Shown: positions 58,101 through 64,000 of the stretch, one piece after another
Layout of the letters: every line of letters begins with the position of its first letter
How positions within the stretch are numbered: the first letter of the stretch is position 1
NCBI GenBank assembly: GCA_963719525.1
Contig: CAVRCG010000001.1
Span: 1,807,710 to 1,871,709 of the forward strand
Direction of reading: 5' to 3'
DNA length: 64,000 nucleotides
DNA from: Bernardetia sp963719525
GTDB lineage: Bacteria > Bacteroidota > Bacteroidia > Cytophagales > Bernardetiaceae
Translations under genes and position numbers: made by a program
Notes under the pieces: model-generated
The model's database searches: none
Told to the model about the DNA's origin: nothing
What the model saw: the letters and a program-made list of their open reading frames with translations, nothing else

Positions 58101-59343
58101 CATGACGTTGAAGTTGAATATAAAAATCATCTCTAAATTCCTCTAACCACCATTGAAAAGCCTCTTCTGCTTGTAGTTCTCCTACATTCAAAATCAGTTG
58201 AGGAATTTCTGCACCCAATCCCCCTGTTGTGGCAATTAATCCTTCTTTATATTTTACGACAAGTTCTCTATCTATGCGTGGATAACCTGCATAATAGCCT
58301 TCTACATAACCAAAAGAACACATTTTTGAAAGATTATGATAGCCTGCTTGATGTTTGGCTAAAAAAACTTGTCTGGTTCTACGGTCTGGATTGTCCTTCG
58401 TAAATTTCTGTTTGTGTCTGTCTTCTGTCAAATATAATTCTGCACCAATAATTACTTTTATTCCTAATTTTTCGCCTTCCCCAACGGCATAAAAAGCACC
58501 GTGCATATTTCCAATATCGGTAATAGCGACGGCAGGCATTCCCATTTCTTTGGCTTGACTGACTAGCTTTTTTACGTTTGCTGTACTCTGTAAAATCGAA
58601 AATTGGGAGTGTGTGTGAAGATGACAAAACGGCAAAATCTCATCTAACTTTCTATCAATCTTTAATCTTTCGCTTGCCTTACTTTTCTTTTGAACCTGCT
58701 GAAAATTGGCTTCATCAAGTTCTGGAGCTTGATAAACGACCATTTCAGGAGTAATTTCTTCTACTGTCGGAACTACTTTATTCTGTAAAAGTCCGAAAAA
58801 ACATTTCGCTGTCGCATTGACATCATAAGCTGCATCGTGAGCATCTGCAAACGGAACACCAAACAGTTTGGTGTGAAGTTCGGTAAGGGTAGGCCATTTG
58901 AAACGACCACCACGACCACCTGGAATAGCCACAAAATCTACCGAAGTAAGCTTTGTACAAAGAAATTCCTTTTCCATAAAACTACGTTCGATATGCGTTC
59001 TATGAAATTCTGCTCCCATTATAGCGACATCAAATTCTACATTGTGTCCGATGAGAATATCAGCCTTTCTATAATCATCTGCAAAAGCGTTTAAGACTTC
59101 ATTTAATGGTTTTCCGTTTTCTTCTGCTCGTTTGGTAGAAATTCCGTGAACTTTTTCGGCATTAAAAGGAATTGTAAATCCATCTGGATAAACAATATGG
59201 TTTTGAGCAGATAACAGATTTCCTGTTTTGTCGTGAAGCTGCCACGCAATTTGGACAAGACGAGGCCAGTTTTCAGAGTCTGTAACTGGTGCGTTAAAGT
59301 TTTTTGGTAATCCTGTTGTTTCGGTGTCGAATACTAAATACAT
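55150..59343 (-). CDS. dnaE: DNA polymerase III alpha subunit with fused N-terminal exonuclease
   Basis: 1397 aa. Residues about 1-185 are a DnaQ-like DEDDh exonuclease: Asp6 and Glu8 (FDTETTG), Asp105 (HNVEFD), His169 and Asp174 (HDAAYD). From about 235 comes the PHP domain (CHLHTHSQFS), then the polymerase core with GRGSAAGS and PDIDVDFDD (about residue 640), a helix-hairpin-helix/tail region, and an OB-fold near 1230. It replicates the chromosome; the fused exonuclease would give proofreading in the same polypeptide. The last residues are duplicated beyond the toxin gene. No frame break. Confidence 0.95.
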   Translation of the reverse strand: MYLVFDTETTGLPKNFNAPVTDSENWPRLVQIAWQLHDKTGNLLSAQNHIVYPDGFTIPFNAEKVHGISTKRAEENGKPLNEVLNAFADDYRKADILIGHNVEFDVAIMGAEFHRTHIERSFMEKEFLCTKLTSVDFVAIPGGRGGRFKWPTLTELHTKLFGVPFADAHDAAYDVNATAKCFFGLLQNKVVPTVEEITPEMVVYQAPELDEANFQQVQKKSKASERLKIDRKLDEILPFCHLHTHSQFSILQSTANVKKLVSQAKEMGMPAVAITDIGNMHGAFYAVGEGEKLGIKVIIGAELYLTEDRHKQKFTKDNPDRRTRQVFLAKHQAGYHNLSKMCSFGYVEGYYAGYPRIDRELVVKYKEGLIATTGGLGAEIPQLILNVGELQAEEAFQWWLEEFRDDFYIQLQRHGLEEEERVNEILLSWADKYDVKYFASNDCYYLQKDDADAHDTLLCVKDGIPKSTPVGRGRGYRFGFPNHEFYFKSAEEMNQLFADLPESIETTMEIVNKTEVIKLKRDILLPKYEIPAEFPDEDAYLAHLAYEGAAKRYKEITPAIRERIDHELKIMKDMGFPGYFLIVQDFINEARRIGVAVGPGRGSAAGSVVAYCIGITNIDPILYNLLFERFLNPERVSMPDIDVDFDDVGRQAVIDYVIQKYGRNQVAQIVTYGTMAAKMSIKDVARVMELPLDESNRIAKLVSSKPGTTLTSAFEEVEELRQIFKAKDLQGKVLQNAKILEGSVRNTGTHAAGVIIAPDDITEYIPVCTSKDSDLFITQFDGKVVEDAGMLKMDFLGLKTLTIIKDAIDLIEKNHGVRIDPDQIPIEDTKAYELYQRADTVGTFQFESDGMRKYLKELKPTNIEDLIAMNALYRPGPMDFIPSYINRKHGKETVEYPHELLRPILEPTFGIMIYQEQIMQAAQIMGGYSLGGADILRRAMGKKKADEMAKQKSIFVEGAKKTHGIDKKKAEEVFEVMEKFAAYGFNRSHSAAYSVVAFQTGYLKAHYPAEYMAAVLSNNISNIEKITFFIDEAQRIGVPVLGPDVNESIERFGVNDKGQIRFGLAAIKGAGETAVSYIITEREKEGKYKDIFGFVERMDLSVINKRTFEALTFAGAFDSFEGVHRAQIFAPTDTGKTNLDLLLAYSKAQKDEKESSQVSMFGGVNGKVEIMRPRLAEIERWTEIDKLNKEKEVVGFFISGHPLDQYKIEMKTNCSSTLLNLANGRKGSELKVGGMVIEVAHRKTASGRDFGLFTLEDYSGSYKFALFGKEYDHFKAFLIQGEFLLITGRMEEKYKNPDEVELKIKNITLLSDVKQKPISSIHIAINLLNLNENLIVDLENLFNDCKAGDCKIKMEFFHQAPQTGRTFIKTVSHHLQINPTSDLVRDIEQLGVVCQVG
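55154..55200 (-). repeat. 3' end of dnaE repeated at 54251-54297
   Basis: Within the functional dnaE (encodes DIEQLGVVCQVG). Partner of the remnant 0.9 kb to the left. Confidence 0.85.
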
Positions 59344-59362
59344 ATATTTTTATCGTATATAG

Positions 59363-59390
59363 GTTGCTCGTGGGGACACAAGCAACGGTA
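59363..59390 (-). repeat. REP-like palindrome
   Basis: GTTGCTCGTG-GGGA-CACAAGCAAC (one mismatch in the stem) then GG. It is a variant of the family at 18924 and 28580, and lies 20 nt upstream of dnaE. Confidence 0.6.
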
Positions 59391-59418
59391 GGTTTTTTTC
59401 TTGTTTTGTTTTACGAAC

Positions 59419-59449
59419 TTACGAAAAAATGCTTATTTTTTTAGCAGAA
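59419..59449 (-). promoter_or_regulatory. 31-bp element shared by two upstream regions
   Basis: Matches 63899-63929 at 29 of 31 positions. It lies 76 nt upstream of the dnaE start; the second copy lies 39 nt upstream of the gene at 63357-63860. Possible promoter-proximal or leader element. Confidence 0.5.
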
Positions 59450-59494
59450 TTAGCTTTAAAATAATTGAAATTTTACTCAAATAAAACGCACAAA

Positions 59495-59524
59495 AAAACC
59501 TATGCTCTGCAACGAGTAGGTTTT
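59495..59524. terminator. Bidirectional hairpin terminator
   Basis: AAAACCTA / TAGGTTTT arms with a 14-nt loop, between dnaE's upstream region and the next minus-strand gene. Confidence 0.7.
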
Positions 59525-59628
59525 CTTTTGTGGTTCGAAGTAGAAATTAAATAAATAACTTTTTAAAATCTGTATACGAAATAATTTGTAGCCTTTTATA
59601 GCTAAAATCCCATAGCTTTTTATCTCCT

Positions 59629-59829
59629 CTATCTTTTTTTACGTACTACATTTACTTCTTCTAAGATTTCTTGCATAGATATAGAATTAGGTAAAATACC
59701 ATCATCTAATTTCTTTGCTTCTTGTTTCAAAATTTGCTTTCTTAAATTTTTTAGTAATAATCCTTGTTCTGATGCTGGTAATTGAGTAGCTAAGATACGT
59801 ATTTGATCTACTCTTTCTTTAGTGTTCAT
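59629..59829 (-). CDS. Hypothetical 66-aa basic protein
   Basis: Short, helical, ends in KKR; no family recognised. It might be an antitoxin-like protein, but no toxin gene is adjacent. Low information. Confidence 0.5.
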   Translation of the reverse strand: MNTKERVDQIRILATQLPASEQGLLLKNLRKQILKQEAKKLDDGILPNSISMQEILEEVNVVRKKR

Positions 59830-59923
59830 TTGATTTGTATATTTAAGATTTAAACAAGGATTCGTTCTATTAAAACGTAGAAAAGAACTTTCTAGTTGTT
59901 TTTCATAAGCGCAATAATTTCAA

Positions 59924-60253
59924 TTAAGAATTACCTGCATACTCTAAAATAAAATCATTCTCTTTATCTTTCCAATGACTCTCTAAATCTTCAATTATAG
60001 AGAAAAACTGCTCATAATCATTTTTATTTTTCTCTACTTTATTCATATTCTTGATAATGACTTTGTAATTCTTCTGTTTTATCCATTCCAAACCACACAA
60101 ATATTCATTCAAAGCATCAAGATTTGAAACAATAGAAGGAATAGAAAAAGCATGACTAAATTCTTCTATCAGATTTTTATAACCTTTGAATTTAGAAGCA
60201 TCTATTTCTGTTACGAAATATTCTTTGTCTTTAATTTTTTTTATGTATTGCAT
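59924..60253 (-). CDS. Barstar-like ribonuclease inhibitor
   Basis: 109 aa. The pattern IDASKFKGYKNLIEEFSHAF...NLDALNEYLCGLEWIKQKNYKVIIKNM matches barstar (ID, NLDALxxxL, YxVxIKN) . Barstar-family proteins bind and block secreted or delivered RNases (immunity). No barnase-type gene is next to it, so the inhibitor is an orphan here. A decayed coding fragment lies just upstream. Confidence 0.8.
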   Translation of the reverse strand: MQYIKKIKDKEYFVTEIDASKFKGYKNLIEEFSHAFSIPSIVSNLDALNEYLCGLEWIKQKNYKVIIKNMNKVEKNKNDYEQFFSIIEDLESHWKDKENDFILEYAGNS

Positions 60254-60326
60254 TTTTTTCTAAATCTATTTTTTTTTATTTAATCTAAGAAACCAAACCT
60301 AAAAGGAAAGTATAATCTTGATTAAT

Positions 60327-60477
60327 TCAAATTCTATCTATTTTTTGACAGGTAGCGTTAATATGGTCTAACCCATACAAAAAAGACGAATCAATTTGCA
60401 TCCATCTAAAAAGTTCATGAATATGACTGTAATGTTGTTGAACATAAACGGTTTCTTTGAAAATCTTTAATTTGCAT
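60327..60477 (-). pseudogene. Possible C-terminal coding remnant upstream of the barstar-like gene
   Basis: A stretch of about 48 codons without a start, bounded by stops (the fragment reads VQQHYSHIHELFRWMQIDSS and ends ATCQKIDRI, stop). It looks like protein-coding DNA but is not recognised. It may be the remains of the toxin partner of the barstar-like gene; unproven. Confidence 0.3.
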
Positions 60478-60666
60478 TATTAATCTTTATAAAGTATATT
60501 TATGATACTTAAATTATTCCCTATAATCCCTGAAAAAATCTATTTTTCAAATTATAGGGTTTCGTTTTTTATATGGTTTTTTTAGTTTCCTCAGATATTT
60601 ATCTAAAAGTATTTAATTCATTGTGAACACTCCTATCACAAAGCTCAAATCTACTAAAAAGCATAT

Positions 60667-61041
60667 TCACTTACCTTTCATAAGCGTAATAATCTCCTCT
60701 AAATCCTTAATTTTTGACTCTAAAAGTAAGATTTTGTCTTTTAGAAATTCATTTTCTTGAGCTAATATTTTATCTGAATAGATTTGGTAGGTAGAATTAT
60801 TTCCTATTAAAGAATTAGTATTATTCGAAACACTTCTTTCTCCGTAGGCTGCTAAATCTTCTAAGGACGTATTCAAGGCACTACAAATAAGGTTTAATCT
60901 TGAATGAGGAACATCGGTTTCATCTCTTTCTATTTTTCCATAGCCTTGTGGTGTCATTCCTACTCTATCAGCCATTTCTTCTTGTGATACATTTAATCTT
61001 TTTCGAAAGAATGTAATTTTTTCGCCTATTGTCATCGTCAT
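60667..61041 (-). CDS. XRE-family transcriptional regulator
   Basis: 124 aa. Helix-turn-helix of the Xre/Cro type (LNVSQEEMADRVGMTPQGYGKIERDET, about residues 16-42), followed by a Ser/Asn linker and a C-terminal coiled coil (about 90-122) for dimers. It is divergent from the genes to its right across 149 nt, so it probably controls them and itself. Either of two ATGs near the start may be used. Confidence 0.85.
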   Translation of the reverse strand: MTMTIGEKITFFRKRLNVSQEEMADRVGMTPQGYGKIERDETDVPHSRLNLICSALNTSLEDLAAYGERSVSNNTNSLIGNNSTYQIYSDKILAQENEFLKDKILLLESKIKDLEEIITLMKGK

Positions 61042-61190
61042 ACAACTATGGGTTTGTGTGTGAAACTATCAATGTATTGTGTAAAGATATAAAAATTTTG
61101 AAATTGCAAAGAGAAAAATAGAAACTTTTTTTCTTCACGGTTGCCGAAAAGTGATTTTTGAGAGTAGGCAGTTAATTAAAAATTAAAAAT

Positions 61191-61400
61191 ATGTCGCTTA
61201 GAGAAGATTTAGAAAAGTTAAAGGAAAATATTGGAAATAGATATACTTGTGAAATTATTTGCGAAACAGGTCAAGCTTGTTTTCTAAAAGTTGGAAAAGG
61301 TGAAGGAGCAAGGTATATATATCCAGTTGGTAGAGGTTTGTTTTTCTTTGCACCTACTGAAAAAGGTATGACTTCTGAACAAATTATTTCAAAAATATAA
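61191..61400 (+). CDS. Hypothetical 69-aa protein
   Basis: Soluble, no recognised motif. Starts a run of three or four unknown genes on the plus strand, next to the XRE regulator, 17 nt before the first paralogue. Confidence 0.5.
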   Translation: MSLREDLEKLKENIGNRYTCEIICETGQACFLKVGKGEGARYIYPVGRGLFFFAPTEKGMTSEQIISKI

Positions 61401-61417
61401 TATTTAACACAAAAAAT

Positions 61418-62074
61418 ATGAAAGAAGGGTTTGAATTTGTAACGTCCATACGTTCGCACTATGGAGGAGTTAGAAAAAAGAAGGAAGTTATCAATCCAAA
61501 TGGTTCTAAAAATACTATTTTGTCTTTTCTACTATCTGACTGTCTTGTCTTTATTAAAGATACTACAATTTGCGCTGGAAAATTTAAGCAAAATAAGATA
61601 AATTATATTTTTCCTTTTTTTCCTGAATATATTGAATACATGTTACAGGTAGCTCCTTACTTCTTTATTCATGAGGAGTATTTGGAGAAATTAGAGAAAT
61701 ATCAACCTATTTATGATATTACTTCTGCCTTTGATTTTCTACAAGAAAAGAAGATGGTAAAAATAGATACAGTAAAAAAAATTATTACCTTTTCACCATT
61801 AGGACCTTTTGAAGATGAAAATGGTATGCTAATTCTACCAGAAGATAAAGTAAAGAGAATAAAAACTAATTATCCCTTTTCTTCAGCTGCTAAAAAATCA
61901 AATCAAAGACAATATGAGGTAGCAGTTAACGAAAAACTAACGAAAAATTACGGAATGGAACGCCTAGCTAATACATTAGGCTATTCTTCAAAAGGAGAAT
62001 TAAAACAAGCTTATGTACCACCTCCTAAGCCACTAACATATAACGGAAAAGAATATGATTTCAGAACAGAATAA
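61418..62074 (+). CDS. Unknown protein, paralogue A
   Basis: 218 aa. Shares with paralogue B a long core: INYIFPFFPEYIEYMLQ, APYFFIHEEYLEKLEKYQP, LILPEDKVKRIK and AAKKSNQRQYEVAV. No catalytic motif or membrane segment is obvious; Phe/Tyr content is high. Located in a small accessory cluster behind an XRE regulator; a role in defence or in a mobile element is only a guess. Confidence 0.6.
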   Translation: MKEGFEFVTSIRSHYGGVRKKKEVINPNGSKNTILSFLLSDCLVFIKDTTICAGKFKQNKINYIFPFFPEYIEYMLQVAPYFFIHEEYLEKLEKYQPIYDITSAFDFLQEKKMVKIDTVKKIITFSPLGPFEDENGMLILPEDKVKRIKTNYPFSSAAKKSNQRQYEVAVNEKLTKNYGMERLANTLGYSSKGELKQAYVPPPKPLTYNGKEYDFRTE

Positions 62075-62103
62075 TACTCTTAGATTTATTTAAAATCCAC
62101 AAA

Positions 62104-62137
62104 AAAAACGCTAAACTCTCCAGTCTAGCGTTTTTAT
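62104..62137 (+). terminator. Hairpin terminator between paralogues
   Basis: AAAAACGCTA / TAGCGTTTTT arms (62104-62113, 62126-62135) with a 12-nt loop. Confidence 0.75.
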
Positions 62138-62165
62138 TTAATCACAATTTAATAAAAAAATCAAA

Positions 62166-62873
62166 ATGAAAGAAGGATTTAAGTTTATACCACCAAATAT
62201 GTTTATTGGAATGTATGGAGGTATTAAAAAAAAGGGAGAAGAAATAGAAAAACCGAAAGAAAGTGAAACCAAAAAAATTACTTTTATAGCTTTTGGTGCT
62301 GACGATCCAGACCAAGCTAATCCTGATTGTTTGGTGTTTGTAAAAAACACTAAATTTTTTTCTGGTAAATTTAAAACTAACCCTATCAATTATGTTTTCC
62401 CATTTTTTCCTTTGTACATTGAGTATATGCTACAAGCAGCTCCTTACTTTTTTATTCATGAGGAGTATTTGGAGAAATTAGAAAAATATCAACCTATTTA
62501 TGATATAGATTCAGCTTTTAAGTTTTTAGAGGAAAAGGGATTACTAACAATAAATAGTATGAATAAAGTTGTTACGTTGTTATCGTTGAAAGATTTTGTA
62601 GATGAAAAAGGTATGCTAATTCTTCCAATAGATGAAGTAAAGAGAGTAAAGAGTAACCATACCTTTTCTACAGAAGCTAAAAAATCCAATCAAAGACAAT
62701 ACGAGGTAGCCATTGATGGCGAGCTAAATAAAAAATATGATATGGATAAACTGGCTAATACTTTAGGTTATTGTATGAAGGAAAAAACAAATTATGTGAG
62801 AAATAAACCTCTAGAGGTAGATGAAGGCGTAAATTTTAAAAATGTAAAATACGACCTTCAATCTAATATGTAA
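62166..62873 (+). CDS. Unknown protein, paralogue B
   Basis: 235 aa. Same core as paralogue A, including identical DNA stretches around ATTCATGAGGAGTATTTGGA. The N-terminus starts like A (MKEGFKF) but differs later. No known family. The two paralogues lie with a terminator between them and likely arose by duplication. Confidence 0.6.
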   Translation: MKEGFKFIPPNMFIGMYGGIKKKGEEIEKPKESETKKITFIAFGADDPDQANPDCLVFVKNTKFFSGKFKTNPINYVFPFFPLYIEYMLQAAPYFFIHEEYLEKLEKYQPIYDIDSAFKFLEEKGLLTINSMNKVVTLLSLKDFVDEKGMLILPIDEVKRVKSNHTFSTEAKKSNQRQYEVAIDGELNKKYDMDKLANTLGYCMKEKTNYVRNKPLEVDEGVNFKNVKYDLQSNM

Positions 62874-62921
62874 TTACTCAATATTATTTTAATCATATGA
62901 TTAATTTATAATCAAAAAGAA

Positions 62922-63290
62922 ATGCAAGAAGAATATATTACAGACGAACAGGCTCAAAAATTAGCCACTCACATGATGCAGAACGTTGAGAAGCTGGCAA
63001 CGCATCATGTTACAAATAGGTCTTATCTTTATATGTATCCTAATAAAGATAATGCAAAATATGGTTCATTGACTATTGAAGTAGCAGGATTAGGAACAGT
63101 CTATTTTTTCCTAAACCCTCAAAAAAAAGCAGTAAGAATTCATAAAAACGATTTTAGTTTGAGTTTTACTCAAGAACAAATCAATGCAACAGAAATATTC
63201 AAGGTACATGAAAAACTACTTGAAATTTTGTTTGTACAAACGTTGGAGAAAGATAAAAAACAAGTGGGTAATTTCTTCGACAAACTTTGA
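62922..63290 (+). CDS. Hypothetical 122-aa protein
   Basis: Soluble protein with no recognised motif. It follows paralogue B by 48 nt in the same direction; the next gene converges on it. Confidence 0.5.
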   Translation: MQEEYITDEQAQKLATHMMQNVEKLATHHVTNRSYLYMYPNKDNAKYGSLTIEVAGLGTVYFFLNPQKKAVRIHKNDFSLSFTQEQINATEIFKVHEKLLEILFVQTLEKDKKQVGNFFDKL

Positions 63291-63356
63291 ATTTAAAACT
63301 TTGTAAATAGTCTGTAATCAGACTTTGACAATAGTTTAGAGTAAAAGTTTTTTGTT

Positions 63357-63860
63357 TTAGTCTTTCTTCTTCCACCATTCTTTCCCAAATGTACCTTCCA
63401 TATCTTTTGCTCCTTTTGCAAAAAAGTTGAGAAGTGTATTTGTATCAGCAAAATCATTGTAATCGGTTTCTTCAAAGCTAGAAAATGGAATTCCTTTTAT
63501 CTGAAAATATACTTTTATCCAGTCAAATAAAGTAGTAGGGTTCAACATTTCGTCTTTTACATACATTTCTGTTTTGAGCATATATATTTCGTCATCTATC
63601 ATTTCGGTTTCTTTGAGATAATAGTCTTTTGTATTTAGCTCTTCAAGATAGATTTTAGTTAGCACACTATTTTCCTCTTTATTTCTAAATTTTTCTTGCA
63701 TAAAATACTCCAAAGCAATTATATCAAATTCAATCACTTTGCCTACCATTTTTTCGCCATCTTCATCAAGCTCCATAGGTCGCAAGTATAACGATTGAAC
63801 TGGACTTTGCGTTTTAGCTTTGTCTATCCATTTTTCTCTGTAATTATATATCCAATTCAT
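63357..63860 (-). CDS. Hypothetical 167-aa protein
   Basis: Acidic and Tyr/Lys-rich soluble protein, no recognised family. It shares a 31-bp upstream element with dnaE. Confidence 0.55.
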   Translation of the reverse strand: MNWIYNYREKWIDKAKTQSPVQSLYLRPMELDEDGEKMVGKVIEFDIIALEYFMQEKFRNKEENSVLTKIYLEELNTKDYYLKETEMIDDEIYMLKTEMYVKDEMLNPTTLFDWIKVYFQIKGIPFSSFEETDYNDFADTNTLLNFFAKGAKDMEGTFGKEWWKKKD

Positions 63861-63898
63861 GATAAAAGTAGTTTTTGGTTTAAAAATATATTACCAAT

Positions 63899-63929
63899 TT
63901 ACGAAAAAATGCTTAGATTTTTAGCAGAA
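63899..63929 (-). promoter_or_regulatory. 31-bp element (second copy)
   Basis: 29 of 31 identical to 59419-59449; core TTACGAAAAAATGCTTA and TTTTAGCAGAA. Confidence 0.5.
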
Positions 63930-63954
63930 AACAAAATAAAATTAAACACAAAAA

Positions 63955-63995
63955 AAACTGTCATTCCTCTAGAAAAAGAGAAATAACAGTTTTCT
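63955..63995. terminator. Hairpin terminator near the window end
   Basis: AAAACTGT / ACAGTTTT arms with more pairing inside (ATT-CCTCT against AGAG-AAAT). Confidence 0.65.
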
Positions 63996-64000
63996 GTAAA

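Overview
The window is AT-rich, densely coded DNA from a member of the Bacteroidota, most likely a Cytophagales or Bernardetia-like marine lineage (inference). The evidence is -7 boxes of the TAnnTTTG type, lineage-typical families (DUF3857, DUF4199, DUF4412, the Bacteroidota 'putative porin', LptC, C-terminally hyperpolar lipoproteins), and many small SPII lipoproteins. No rRNA, CRISPR array or intact transposase was seen.

Layout. 0-14 kb: end of a small 4-helix-bundle membrane protein, a threonine synthase gene broken by one TGA, two near-identical SpoIIE/PP2C phosphatases, an FAD oxidoreductase, an M14 metallopeptidase, an AAA-ATPase/TOPRIM pair that looks like a split OLD/PARIS-type defence module, and a sigma-54 activator overlapping a sensor protein that has lost its kinase domain. 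14-26 kb: envelope and housekeeping genes (dtd, lptC, a CNNM/CorC transporter, putative porin, DUF4412 protein, LRR protein, site-2 protease). 26-30 kb: an Omp85-like gene and a SirB1-type transglutaminase gene, both frameshifted, among REP-like palindromes. 30-38 kb: DUF3857 protein, accA, DUF4199, a TPR lipoprotein, era, and an initiator tRNA gene. 38-43.4 kb: two lipoproteins flanked by a repeat of the tRNA 3' end, a PhoB/PhoR-type two-component system, and a DUF1877 gene inserted in front of a pseudouridine synthase with duplication of that gene's promoter and first codons. 43.9-46 kb: two sister lipoproteins and a 700-bp noncoding region packed with DnaA boxes, a strong oriC candidate. 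46-48.2 kb: glutamate dehydrogenase (one amber codon) and a LysM protein (frameshift). 49-55 kb: a defence island with an EcoRV-like restriction-modification pair, a divergent operon (N4-cytosine/N6-adenine methyltransferase of PvuII type, PD-(D/E)xK-like protein, MORC/MutL-like GHKL ATPase) and a VapBC-like toxin-antitoxin pair sitting between two copies of the dnaE tail. 55-59 kb: dnaE with a fused N-terminal proofreading exonuclease. 59.6-64 kb: small accessory genes (barstar-like inhibitor, XRE regulator, a family of unknown paralogues).

The most notable points are the MORC-type ATPase/nuclease/methylase operon beside an EcoRV-type system, the oriC-like DnaA-box cluster, three separate small insertions that carry or duplicate the end of a host gene (tRNA, rluA-type gene, dnaE), and the high number of genes broken by one base. 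The last may reflect sequence error as easily as biology.
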